From positions 84,795 through 148,794 of the forward strand of contig JAAVFD010000023.1 of the NCBI GenBank assembly GCA_014800945.1: DNA of 64,000 bases, in the 5' to 3' direction. The translations under genes and the position numbers were made by a program. The DNA comes from Barnesiella sp. Its GTDB lineage: Bacteria > Bacteroidota > Bacteroidia > Bacteroidales > Muribaculaceae. Below the pieces are notes generated by a model, which saw nothing but the letters and a program-made list of their open reading frames with translations, was not told the DNA's origin and searched no databases. Position 1 is the stretch's first letter. Every line of letters starts with the position of its first letter. Shown piece after piece: positions 56,607 to 63,884 of this stretch.

Positions 56607-56762
56607 ATGTTCAGATTAAATTGCTTCTTGGAAATAGCCGGGTGTTCACTCAGACGTAAAGCTGTTGAAACAGCAGTGCATCTTTCGCTGCCTCACTTCA
56701 AGCGTTTCGTCTCTGAATTCGAAAAGTGTGGTATCCTCAACCTCGAAAAATTCACATTCTAA
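56607..56762 (+). CDS. Small ORF after dnaK, possible gene fragment
   Basis: The ATG at 56607 opens a 51-codon frame with LEIAGCSLRRKAVETAVHL and SLPHFKRFVSEFEKCGILNL, which looks like a helix-turn-helix or other helical fragment. It directly follows the dnaK terminator and has no clear promoter. It may be a remnant of a mobile-element gene; no family recognised. Confidence 0.3.
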   Translation: MFRLNCFLEIAGCSLRRKAVETAVHLSLPHFKRFVSEFEKCGILNLEKFTF

Positions 56763-56796
56763 ACTATACTTTAGGTCCTAATACATATTATTTACG

Positions 56797-56804
56797 TATC
56801 TTTG
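56797..56804 (+). promoter_or_regulatory. Promoter -7 box of the zeta-like toxin pair
   Basis: TATCTTTG lies 22 bp before the ATG of the antitoxin-like gene. Confidence 0.55.
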
Positions 56805-56826
56805 AGGCTGTATTAAAAAAATAAGT

Positions 56827-57042
56827 ATGTCGGAAGCGGAGATGAATAATTATCGGCTTACGTCGATGGAGGAGCCGGGCGATGAACGCATGGCTCAGAT
56901 CATGCGTGAGGTAGCCGAGGATGCCCGAGAGAGTACTCGTCGGGCAGCAGAACGTGTGGCTGCCGGTATCGAGGCAGCCTCGCAAGCAGCACAAAAGAAA
57001 TGGGGCGATACCATAAATAGAATTAAGAATGACAGCTACTGA
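56827..57042 (+). CDS. Putative antitoxin partner of the zeta-like kinase
   Basis: The 71-residue protein is helical and charged (NYRLTSMEEPGDERMAQIMR then EVAEDARESTRRAAERVAAG), without a signal peptide or membrane segment. Its size, helical nature and 14-bp overlap with the kinase gene fit a type II antitoxin. The assignment rests on the neighbour, not on a recognised antitoxin family. Confidence 0.6.
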   Translation: MSEAEMNNYRLTSMEEPGDERMAQIMREVAEDARESTRRAAERVAAGIEAASQAAQKKWGDTINRIKNDSY

Positions 57043-57631
57043 GCATCGACCTGTACTAATCGTGATTGCCGGACCAAATGGGTCAGGCAAAACCTCTGTG
57101 ACCTCAAAGATTCTTCATCATGAGTGGCTGGAAGATTCGGAATATATCAACCCTGACAATGTAGCTCGTGATGTTTTCGGAGACTGGAATGACCGTGAGG
57201 CAGTTCTAAAGGCGGCAAACTATTGTAACGACTGGCGCGAAAGATGTCTTGCAGAGCGTAAGAGCCATATCTTTGAGACGGTCATGTCGGCAGGCGATAA
57301 GGTAGATTATATAATGCGGGCAAAGATGGCAGGATTCTTTATAAGGTTGTTTTTTGTATCAACCGAATCTCCTACCATCAATGCTAAGCGTGTTGCAAAC
57401 CGCGTTTTGAATGGCGGTCATGATGTCCCCATCACCAAGATTATTTCTCGTTACGACAAGTCTATCGCCAACTGTCATCTTTTAGCTCCCATTGTTGATC
57501 GCCTGTATGTTTACGATAACTCTATGGAGGATGTCGATGCAAGGATTTTGTTTCGCATGAGCAATGGCGATGTGGTAAAATCTTACACTACCGATGTGCC
57601 GGACTGGGCTAAAATCATCCTCCGGAAATAA
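57029..57631 (+). CDS. Zeta-toxin-like P-loop kinase
   Basis: The 200-residue protein has Walker A AGPNGSGKT (Gly15-Thr22), EYINPDNVARDVF with the Asp-containing substrate motif of zeta toxins, HIFETVMS, IRLFFVSTESP and NRVLNGGHDVPITKIISRYDKS. Zeta toxins phosphorylate UDP-N-acetylglucosamine and block wall synthesis; this belongs to that P-loop kinase group, although its substrate is not shown. It overlaps the small helical gene by 14 bp, consistent with a toxin-antitoxin pair. Confidence 0.78.
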   Translation: MTATEHRPVLIVIAGPNGSGKTSVTSKILHHEWLEDSEYINPDNVARDVFGDWNDREAVLKAANYCNDWRERCLAERKSHIFETVMSAGDKVDYIMRAKMAGFFIRLFFVSTESPTINAKRVANRVLNGGHDVPITKIISRYDKSIANCHLLAPIVDRLYVYDNSMEDVDARILFRMSNGDVVKSYTTDVPDWAKIILRK

Positions 57632-57674
57632 TAAACGAATGAGTAAACGATATCATTCTTAGTTATTTAAAGTT

Positions 57675-57720
57675 CCATATTTGTACCATATAACATCAAG
57701 TTTCTGATTATCAAATATGG
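57675..57720. repeat. Inverted repeat downstream of the kinase gene
   Basis: CCATATTTG (57675-57683) and CAAATATGG (57712-57720) form a perfect 9-bp inverted repeat with a 28-nt spacer. It abuts the dnaK-tail-like segment. Confidence 0.5.
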
Positions 57721-57743
57721 TTAGATTTAAAGAAGTGAAGTAA
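57720..57743 (+). pseudogene. Short remnant resembling the dnaK 3' end
   Basis: This 24-base stretch codes VRFKEVK plus stop and agrees with the dnaK end (VDFEEVK plus stop) at 19 of 24 bases, including the 12-base direct repeat GAAGTGAAGTAA (56529-56540 and 57732-57743). Like dnaK it is followed by a terminator. It may mark the far end of a segment inserted at the dnaK 3' end. With so few bases chance is possible. Confidence 0.35.
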
Positions 57744-57767
57744 GACACATAACCATAATAATTAAAT

Positions 57768-57808
57768 TAGGCTGTTCAAAATGCAAACTTTGGACAGCCT
57801 ATTTTTTT
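57768..57808 (+). terminator. Rho-independent terminator
   Basis: TAGGCTGTTCAAA (57768-57780) pairs with TTTGGACAGCCTA (57789-57801) over 13 bp with one wobble, then TTTTTTT. Confidence 0.9.
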
Positions 57809-57835
57809 GATTATAAATTAAGTACCATAAAATAG

Positions 57836-57863
57836 AAAAACAGCTACGATTTTATCGTAACTG
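57836..57863 (-). terminator. Terminator on the minus strand after the nucleotidyltransferase gene
   Basis: On the minus strand CAGTTACGAT/ATCGTAGCTG (57863-57841) form a stem with one mismatch, followed by TTTTTC. Confidence 0.7.
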
Positions 57864-57950
57864 CTTGATATCTAATTTGTGGTTCTTATACAATTTATTA
57901 GACCAAAACTCGTCCTAACTTAATTCGCTGTACCTGCCTATGTCTTACAG

Positions 57951-58106
57951 TCACACCATGTTCTTAACGCCTAATTCATTCTCTCTTGCAGAGCCGTAGC
58001 GCCACTCTCCGTTATCAGCAGCCCACGCACTCAGACAATGATAAGCCGCCTTCGGTCGTTGCCAATTTATCACAGACTTGCTTCTCCGGGACTGGACGGT
58101 ACTATT
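57951..58106 (-). pseudogene. In-frame open segment after the nucleotidyltransferase stop codon
   Basis: Immediately after the TAA at 58109-58107 the same frame stays open for 51 codons to a TGA at 57953-57951. It contains the protein-like sequence NWQRPKAAYHCLSAWAADNG and YGSARENELGVKNMV, rich in Trp. It could be a former C-terminal part, a separate gene lacking an ATG, or chance. Confidence 0.3.
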
Positions 58107-58700
58107 TTAGGGAATCCAGTAATACATAGGTTTCTTTCGATGTTCGATAACCCATTCCTCAAAGTCTTTCATATTTGATATTCCATCTGCTATCACAGCC
58201 TCATAGTATTCCACCCCATGGTAATCTTTATCTGCCGGTGTCTCGAATTTCAACTTTAGGATTCTATATTTCTGGTCAGTAGTCATAACTTCTGTGATTC
58301 TGTCAGCCATTCGCTCAAAAAAGCCATCATATTCTGTTCCCTCTTTAATATGGATAACATCAATCTGCCATATATCTTTTTCATACTTATAGAAGATATG
58401 CCATGCGATGCAATGTTCGTCAGTATGAAGTCCGTTGATACACTTAATTTCAATCACATCCGGTAGCTTGGCTATCTGTGAGGCAATAGCAAAGCTACTC
58501 TCCTCAGTTATAGCTTTAGAATAGACGTGTAAGTCTATATCTTTGTGGGAAGCCAATAATCCCATACGCAAGGAACCGATGAGATTAACACGGCATCCAT
58601 TCTGTTCCCAGACATTGGCTATTCCGGATTTCTCCAGAACTCTTTTCGCCTTTTGCTGATTGGTAACGGTCAAGTTAAATAATTCTTCTTGATTCATCAT
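58107..58700 (-). CDS. Minimal nucleotidyltransferase-fold protein
   Basis: The 197-residue protein has the nucleotidyltransferase signature GS (Gly42-Ser43) then DID (Asp54-Asp56) in NLIGSLRMGLLASHKDIDLH, a third acidic residue likely in WQIDVIHI, and no other domain. This is the fold of minimal nucleotidyltransferases and of MNT-type antitoxins or toxins. No HEPN partner gene is adjacent, so its role is open. The same frame continues after the stop (see the next downstream segment). Confidence 0.75.
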   Translation of the reverse strand: MMNQEELFNLTVTNQQKAKRVLEKSGIANVWEQNGCRVNLIGSLRMGLLASHKDIDLHVYSKAITEESSFAIASQIAKLPDVIEIKCINGLHTDEHCIAWHIFYKYEKDIWQIDVIHIKEGTEYDGFFERMADRITEVMTTDQKYRILKLKFETPADKDYHGVEYYEAVIADGISNMKDFEEWVIEHRKKPMYYWIP

Positions 58701-59262
58701 AATTGAATTTTACAAATATGATATAACGTAACAATCAAATAGATATTGTCAGAAACTATTTTTTAGATATTTGACAAATCACCCCTTACCCGGAATGGGG
58801 CTAAATAATTTTTGAAAACAAATTTGAATACAGCAATATGAACGAGGCTCTTCATACATTTTCCTCAATGCTTTCATTGATGAGCAAAGAGCCATTCGCG
58901 TTCATGATTACAATCGCAGAATTTCAAAGAAATAATTTTATAATTCCTCCAATCCAATGAAAATATATGATTATAGATTATTTGTTAATGAAATCTTATG
59001 CATGAGACATTCTCTACAGCATCGCATGACGGCTTATGATAATAAACAAAACCAAGTATAGGAAGTGAATAAAACGATCGATATTTTTTCTTTAGTGCTA
59101 TCGCCTCTCTGATTATAGTATTTTGCTCTTAAATTCACAATAAATACGAATCTGAGAATAAATTTATAGCAAAATCGCAATTCATGGAAGAATATTTTTT
59201 GTATAAAAGAGAAATAGTATTTTTGCAATAATTTTAGGTTGGTATTCGTAAAATAATCGAAG
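58701..59262. other. Intergenic region with a large inverted repeat
   Basis: The 562-bp gap is AT-rich. It contains ATGAACG-a-GGCTCTT (58838-58852) and AAGAGCC...CGTTCAT (58887-58905), a long hairpin, which also lies in a 40-codon frame (58838-58960, starting MNEALHTFSSMLSLMSKEPF). The rest, apart from the AbiEi promoter at its end, shows nothing I can name. Confidence 0.4.
59218..59225 (+). promoter_or_regulatory. Promoter -7 box of the AbiEi-AbiEii pair
   Basis: TATTTTTG fits TAnnTTTG and lies 37 bp before the AbiEi ATG. Confidence 0.5.
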
Positions 59263-60024
59263 ATGGCTACAAAAATCCAGCAAATATTGGAGTCTGCCCC
59301 CAACGAGTCAGTCCTGTTTAGTTCGTGGCTTTCTAGCCAGGGATTGGATACTCGTGGACAGTATGCTTATATGAAAAGCGGATGGCTTGACCGTATATCG
59401 AAAGGAGTGTATAAGATTCATGGAACAAAGCCGACATTATTGATTGCTATATCGTCGTATAACATGCAACTCAATAAGAGTTGTGTAGTCGGTGCATATA
59501 CTGCTTTAGAACTTCGGGGATATTCTCATTATTTATCTATGGGGAAGCCTTTGACTTATCTGTTTACTGACAAGGTCAATAAGTTGCCTTCGTGGTTACT
59601 AAATGGTGAGTGGGATATGGCTATCAAATACATGACAACTTCCTTTCTGGGTGATGAACTCTTGGGAGTAGAAACAATGAGTATCAATCAGCATGACTTA
59701 TTAGTGTCATCTCCGGAGCGAGCCATATTGGAGTGTCTAAACTTGCCTGATGCATTCTCTTCGTTGCTCGATATTTACTATATTATGGAGGGCTTGACTA
59801 CATTACGACCCAAGTTGGTTCAAACATTACTGGAGATATGTACATCTCAAAAGGTGAAACGCTTGTTCCTTTATATGGCTGAAAAAGCCGGCCATGCATG
59901 GTATAAAGCATTGAAACTTGAAAATGTTAATCTGGGAACATCCAGGTTAATGGTAACGCCAACCGGGAAGTACATCAATAAGTATAATATGACAATCTCA
60001 AAGGAACTTGCAGAATATGAGTGA
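59263..60024 (+). CDS. abiEi: AbiEi-family antitoxin
   Basis: The 253-residue protein has the AbiEi plan: an N-terminal winged helix (VLFSSWLSSQGLDTRGQYAYMKSGWLDRISKGVYKI) for DNA binding and autoregulation, then the C-terminal antitoxin domain with the LVSSPERAILECLNLP block. It works with the downstream AbiEii nucleotidyltransferase as a type IV toxin-antitoxin system, known from phage abortive infection. Stop and next ATG overlap (ATGAGTGA). Confidence 0.85.
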   Translation: MATKIQQILESAPNESVLFSSWLSSQGLDTRGQYAYMKSGWLDRISKGVYKIHGTKPTLLIAISSYNMQLNKSCVVGAYTALELRGYSHYLSMGKPLTYLFTDKVNKLPSWLLNGEWDMAIKYMTTSFLGDELLGVETMSINQHDLLVSSPERAILECLNLPDAFSSLLDIYYIMEGLTTLRPKLVQTLLEICTSQKVKRLFLYMAEKAGHAWYKALKLENVNLGTSRLMVTPTGKYINKYNMTISKELAEYE

Positions 60025-60925
60025 TATAAAATCAAATATTTATGCTCAAAAGGTTGAACTGTTACTCCGTCTCATTCCTATTGTGATGGAAGAGGATGTG
60101 TTTGCTATACATGGTGGGACTGCCATTAATCTATTTTTGAAGAATCTACCACGGTATTCTGTAGATATTGATTTGACTTATATCCCATTGGCTGACCGTC
60201 AGACAAGTTTAGATGATATCAGCATTCTTCTGAAATCCATTGCAGAAAAGGCAAAGAAAGCATTTAAAGGGATGCATATAGTCCCAAACTTTGGTACTAG
60301 CAAACTTTTGTGCGAGTATCGAGGTAAGCAGGTGAAGATAGAGGTTAATCAAACCAAGAGAGGTATAGTAGGTGGTGTTGTACAAACTTTACCATTGAGC
60401 GAGAAAGCGCAGGACGAGTTTTCTCTCTTTTGTGAAGCAAATGTTGTGCCTCTTACTCAATTATATGGTGGAAAGATTGCAGCACTTTCACGGCAACATC
60501 CTCGAGACTTGTTTGATGTAAGATATATGGAAATACCGTTGAGCGAATGTCGAGAGGGGCTCATCTTCTGTTTGCTTGGTAGTGACAGACCCATCTATGA
60601 GTCCTTTGCTCCACGTCTGATTGACCAGCGGGAAGCAATGGAAAATCAGTTTGCAGGAATGACAGATGTTCCATTTTCATACGAGGAGTTTGAAGATACT
60701 CGTGCCAAACTCATTTCTGAGGTCAAGACCTTGATGACAGAAGCGGATAAGATGTTTCTTATTGGTTTCGAATCTGGTCAACCTGAATGGGATGGATATG
60801 AATTTGAATACTTCAAAGACTATCCTTCAGTACAATGGAAATTACTCAATCTGAATAAACTCGCAAAGCAGAATCCTCAGAAGTTACATGAGGAAGTCGA
60901 GAGGTTAAAAAGATTATTTCTTTAA
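60017..60925 (+). CDS. abiEii: AbiEii-family nucleotidyltransferase toxin
   Basis: The protein (302 residues from the ATG at 60017; frame open from 60008) has the nucleotidyltransferase signature HGGTAINLF (near residue 32-40) and VDIDLTY (near 50), then KVEVNQT-like KIEVNQTKRG and the LYGGKIAALSRQHPRDLFDVRYM motif typical of AbiEii. In known members the enzyme adds nucleotides to tRNA and stops growth unless held by AbiEi. The 8-bp overlap shows coupled expression. Confidence 0.86.
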   Translation: MSDIKSNIYAQKVELLLRLIPIVMEEDVFAIHGGTAINLFLKNLPRYSVDIDLTYIPLADRQTSLDDISILLKSIAEKAKKAFKGMHIVPNFGTSKLLCEYRGKQVKIEVNQTKRGIVGGVVQTLPLSEKAQDEFSLFCEANVVPLTQLYGGKIAALSRQHPRDLFDVRYMEIPLSECREGLIFCLLGSDRPIYESFAPRLIDQREAMENQFAGMTDVPFSYEEFEDTRAKLISEVKTLMTEADKMFLIGFESGQPEWDGYEFEYFKDYPSVQWKLLNLNKLAKQNPQKLHEEVERLKRLFL

Positions 60926-61203
60926 CTTCAGCAATTTATTGTTTATGGAATAACGGAGTATAATACGCAATAGATACTCTTAATCCCTGCGGTTTCATTA
61001 TACATATTTATGATCTCGCATCTTTTGTTGTAGTCCAAAGATTGTGTTCAATGGGGGTGTTGTGTTCATTCCAATTGAACAAGTCGTAATAATAGAACAG
61101 ATGATACATAGATTTGGGTCAATTTAAAATCTAATAATGAGTCTTATATCATTGAATTTGAAGCAAAGTAAAGCTAGCCCTTTGTAAGTTGGCGAATTAT
61201 GCC
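60926..61203. other. Intergenic gap before RNA C
   Basis: The first 278 bases of the gap between abiEii and the lipoprotein gene are AT-rich and I see no gene, terminator or repeat in them. Confidence 0.4.
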
Positions 61204-61211
61204 TAAATTTG
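61204..61211 (+). promoter_or_regulatory. Promoter -7 box of RNA C
   Basis: TAAATTTG fits TAnnTTTG and lies 5 bp before the first hairpin of RNA C. Confidence 0.55.
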
Positions 61212-61215
61212 CGGT

Positions 61216-61405
61216 GCAGTATTCCATTGGGATATTGCAACCTTACATATTAGCTCAATCGCAGTCTGAATCACCACCTCAACAAAAAGCGAGCTAACAT
61301 AATAATCCGTGAGTGCGTGCCATACGGCGCGGACTTTCTCGTAGGATTATTATGGCTTGTGGTGAGCCAAGGCTGCGTATGACGAAAGTCTGCGCTTTTG
61401 TTTTA
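61216..61405 (+). ncRNA. Structured RNA C (about 190 nt) with terminator
   Basis: Helices seen: H1 is a 10-bp hairpin at 61216-61238 closed by an ATT loop. H2 is a long nested arm: CGCAG (61260-61264)/CTGCG (61373-61377), CACCAC/GTGGTG (61272-61277, 61359-61364), AGC/GCT, the 11-bp CATAATAATCC/GGATTATTATG (61298-61308, 61344-61354) and apical CGTGCC/GGCGCG (61316-61331) on an ATAC loop. H3 is GAC-GAAA-GTC with GCG/CGC flanks, then TTTTGTTTT. GCGCGGACTTTC (61327-61338) can instead pair over 12 bp with GAAAGTCTGCGC (61384-61395), which would break the apical helix. No coding frame explains these pairings; function unknown. Confidence 0.6.
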
Positions 61406-61480
61406 TAGCATTTGTGCATACTGGGTCAAAAAGACATATACAATGGCAATAATGCACAAAACAAATAACATTACAAACAG

Positions 61481-62224
61481 ATGAAAAAAGTAATTTCGCT
61501 CATGTTGCTACTTGCAACACTGCTCACATTCACGGCTTGCGGTGGTGATGATGAGCCGGACAACACAAAGTTGTCAAAGAATGCCTACTCAATGTATCAC
61601 GAGGATACTCAGACAATTGAGGGGACTAATGTGGCTGACCTTGTATGGGAATCCGACAACGAATTTGTTGCAACGGTCAAAAACAGCGCAATTACAGGGC
61701 AGTACGTTGGCAAGGCCTCTGTAAAATCTGCAACCAAGAATCTCTCTTTTACGGTTGAGGTGATACCGAGGTACAACACTTATGAAGAACCATATTTAGA
61801 ATGGGGTGCTTCAAAGTCAGTCATCAAAGCAAAATACGGAACTCCACAATCAGAAAATACCAACAGCCTCTTGTATCAGACCTCCAACTCTAACGCTCCT
61901 ATAATGCTTTATGTGTTTGAAAACGGTAAGATGTCAACGTGCGGTATAGTATGTAAAATATCTGTGGCATATCAGTTAGGAGATTTCCTTGTGGAGAGAT
62001 ATGTTCCCGTTAAAGTAGATGTTGACAACTATTCAGCAACACTACTTCATTGCTATGGAAAGATTAACGACCCTCAGATTGACTATGGTGTTGCAATGCA
62101 ATACAACTCATCAATAGGAAGAATCCTTGTCGCATATACGGGTGTCGACAATTCAAAATCAAGGAGCGCAGATGCAGTAGACTTCTCAAAAGCATTTGAA
62201 TCTATTGAAAACGTTCTGAAATAA
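61481..62224 (+). CDS. Lipoprotein with Ig-like (Big2) domain
   Basis: The 247-residue protein has a lipoprotein signal peptide ending FTACGGD (Cys at residue 20). The next part (LSKNAYSMYHEDTQTIEG through LVWESDNEFVATV to VKSATKNLSFTVEV) has the Big2 Ig-like pattern common in surface proteins of Bacteroidales. The C-terminal half contains WGASKSVIKAKYGTPQSE and strand-rich sequence of unknown fold. It lies 75 bp after the end of RNA C, so the RNA may be its leader or a separate transcript. Confidence 0.75.
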   Translation: MKKVISLMLLLATLLTFTACGGDDEPDNTKLSKNAYSMYHEDTQTIEGTNVADLVWESDNEFVATVKNSAITGQYVGKASVKSATKNLSFTVEVIPRYNTYEEPYLEWGASKSVIKAKYGTPQSENTNSLLYQTSNSNAPIMLYVFENGKMSTCGIVCKISVAYQLGDFLVERYVPVKVDVDNYSATLLHCYGKINDPQIDYGVAMQYNSSIGRILVAYTGVDNSKSRSADAVDFSKAFESIENVLK

Positions 62225-62233
62225 AACAGGGCT

Positions 62234-62338
62234 ATGTGGATACTCGCATTGATATGCGCAATCTGTTGGCTTGGGCAAGCATTAAAGGAGGGTGGAAAAA
62301 ACGAAATAAAAAGTTTTTCTGACTCGCACCGCCAATAA
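62234..62338 (+). CDS. Small putative membrane peptide
   Basis: The ATG at 62234 lies 9 bp after the lipoprotein stop and opens a 34-codon frame with a hydrophobic start (MWILALICAICWLGQALKEG) and a polar tail. It could be a coupled small membrane protein; composition alone supports it. Confidence 0.3.
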   Translation: MWILALICAICWLGQALKEGGKNEIKSFSDSHRQ

Positions 62339-62526
62339 ACAAAGAGGATACGCCATTCCCCGCACCCCTTGTGAAGATGAGCCGTTGCCAGCAGTGGTGA
62401 TGGCTCATTCTTGTGCATTAGATTGATCCTATATTTGTAACTTAATATAATAATCATTTCAATGATATTAAGGGGTCAATGTAGAAAGTAGGTTGTTAAA
62501 TACTGGTTATGCTTTAACTTTGTGGG

Positions 62527-62874
62527 ATGAAATATGAGCATGTACTGAGAACGGTTTTTCCGGAGGTTATCACAGAAAATTTCGAGTTTACCAGATGCGA
62601 GGAGTCATCCGATCGTCTTGACTACTGGCTGGATGAGCGCGGATATATGTCACGCGAGGATTATAAGAAAGGTACAGTCCGCGAGTACGGCTTTACCGAT
62701 GAGCGTGTAATACAGGACTTTCCAATACGGGGTAAGGCAGTCTATCTACATGTCCGACGGCGTAAATGGCGTGATACTGAGGACGGAAGCATTTTCACAT
62801 ATGACTACGATCTTGCGGAAGAAGGATCTCGCCTGACACCGGAGTTCGTGGCTTTTTTAAAAGAGGAAGATTGA
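62527..62874 (+). CDS. ISAon1-type transposase N-terminal region protein
   Basis: The 115-residue protein is the small N-terminal part of this transposase type, with FPEVITENFEFTRCEESSDR, LDYWLDERGYMSREDYKKG and KAVYLHVRRRKWRD. It probably binds the element ends. TAACTTTG stands 4 bp before the ATG, so the transcript is nearly leaderless; the second copy has the same arrangement. The second part of the transposase is in the +1 frame and overlaps its end. Confidence 0.8.
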   Translation: MKYEHVLRTVFPEVITENFEFTRCEESSDRLDYWLDERGYMSREDYKKGTVREYGFTDERVIQDFPIRGKAVYLHVRRRKWRDTEDGSIFTYDYDLAEEGSRLTPEFVAFLKEED

Positions 62875-63853
62875 GTCTACGCCGGAAAGCATCAGTTCAA
62901 TAGGTGCACATTATGGTGTCAACGGAGCCAATCTGTCACGGCAATACAAAGAGATTTTCAGTGATTACCGACAGTGGAGACAGCTCGGACATGCTGACCA
63001 ATATATCATTTATCCTCAAAATGTTGGCCCTAATCTTGCCATAGACGAGTCATCGCTCAGTTGCGGCGAGCTCTACACATTTGTGACAAACCGGGATGCG
63101 CATGGAGGAAAGGGGGCGCTTGTGGCCGCAATAAGGGGAACGAAGGCCGAGACTGTCATTGCCGTACTGGATAAAATACCGTTGGCCAGGCGTAAAACTG
63201 TCAGGGAGATAACGCTAGACCTGTCATCGTCAATGATGCTTATCGCGCGTCGGGCATTCCCTAAAGCTACAGTCACCAACGACCGGTTCCATGTCCATAA
63301 ACTATACTATGATGCCATAGATGAGTTGCGCATATCACTGCGTTGGATGGCAAGGGACATTGAGAATGAAGAAATAGAACGTTGTCGTAAAGCCGGGATT
63401 CCTTATGTGCCGTTCCGATATGACAACGGCGACACACGCAAGCAGTTGCTTGCCAGAGCAAAATACATACTGACCAAGCATGCTTCCAAATGGACAAAGT
63501 CGCAGCGGTGGAGAGCTGACATAATATTTGAATTTTACCCCGAACTGAAAAGGGCATATGATCTGGCCATGGACCTAACTGACATCTTCAATCAGAAGGT
63601 GGATAAGGATACAGCACGGCTGAATTTGGCACGCTGGTACAATAAAGTTGATGAAATGGATGGAGGACAGTTCCGTACGGTGACTGAGACATTCCGTAAC
63701 CACTACGATACTATTCTTAATTACTTTATCAATCGCTCTACCAATGCCGGAGCTGAATCTTTCAACGCAAAGGTAAAGGCATTCCGCAGTCAGTTCCGGG
63801 GAGTGACAGACATACCTTTCTTCCTTTTCAGACTCTCAAAACTTTGCGCCTAA
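62870..63853 (+). CDS. ISL3-family DDE transposase (ISAon1 group)
   Basis: The DDE domain has the first Asp in NLAIDESSL, the second in VTNDRFHVHKL and the Glu in NAGAESFNAKVKAFR. The first GTG at 63083 would leave out the first catalytic Asp, so translation must begin earlier. The frame is open from 62861 with no ATG; the ATT at 62870, overlapping the stop of the first frame (GATTGA) and preceded by AGAGGAAG, is a possible start, as for OrfB of IS911. A +1 frameshift at TTTTTTAAAAG is the alternative. Confidence 0.75.
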   Translation: MESTPESISSIGAHYGVNGANLSRQYKEIFSDYRQWRQLGHADQYIIYPQNVGPNLAIDESSLSCGELYTFVTNRDAHGGKGALVAAIRGTKAETVIAVLDKIPLARRKTVREITLDLSSSMMLIARRAFPKATVTNDRFHVHKLYYDAIDELRISLRWMARDIENEEIERCRKAGIPYVPFRYDNGDTRKQLLARAKYILTKHASKWTKSQRWRADIIFEFYPELKRAYDLAMDLTDIFNQKVDKDTARLNLARWYNKVDEMDGGQFRTVTETFRNHYDTILNYFINRSTNAGAESFNAKVKAFRSQFRGVTDIPFFLFRLSKLCA

Positions 63854-63884
63854 AAATAAATTCTCACTCGGGTAGTGTTTTAAC

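Larger units (their letters stand above)
62473..63884 (+). mobile_element. ISAon1/ISL3-like insertion sequence, copy 1
   Basis: Two open frames (62527-62874 and 62870-63853) carry the two parts of an ISAon1-type transposase. The left end begins GGGTCAATGTAGAAAG (62473), and the same start GGGTCAATGTAAAAAG (63885) opens the second element right after it. I could not find a matching inverted repeat on the right side, so the limits are approximate. Confidence 0.75.

Noticed and set aside
61216..61405. RNA C as tmRNA, RNase P RNA or 4.5S RNA
   Set aside because: No tRNA-like ends, no RNase P core motifs and no SRP GGAA domain were seen; size and folding differ.
62394..62440. ATGAGCC/GGCTCAT hairpin as a terminator of the lipoprotein unit
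   Set aside because: The stem has only 7 bp with a loop of about 18 nt and no U-run follows.
63083..63853. GTG at 63083 as the transposase start
   Set aside because: It would remove the first catalytic Asp in NLAIDESSL, which lies upstream in the same frame.
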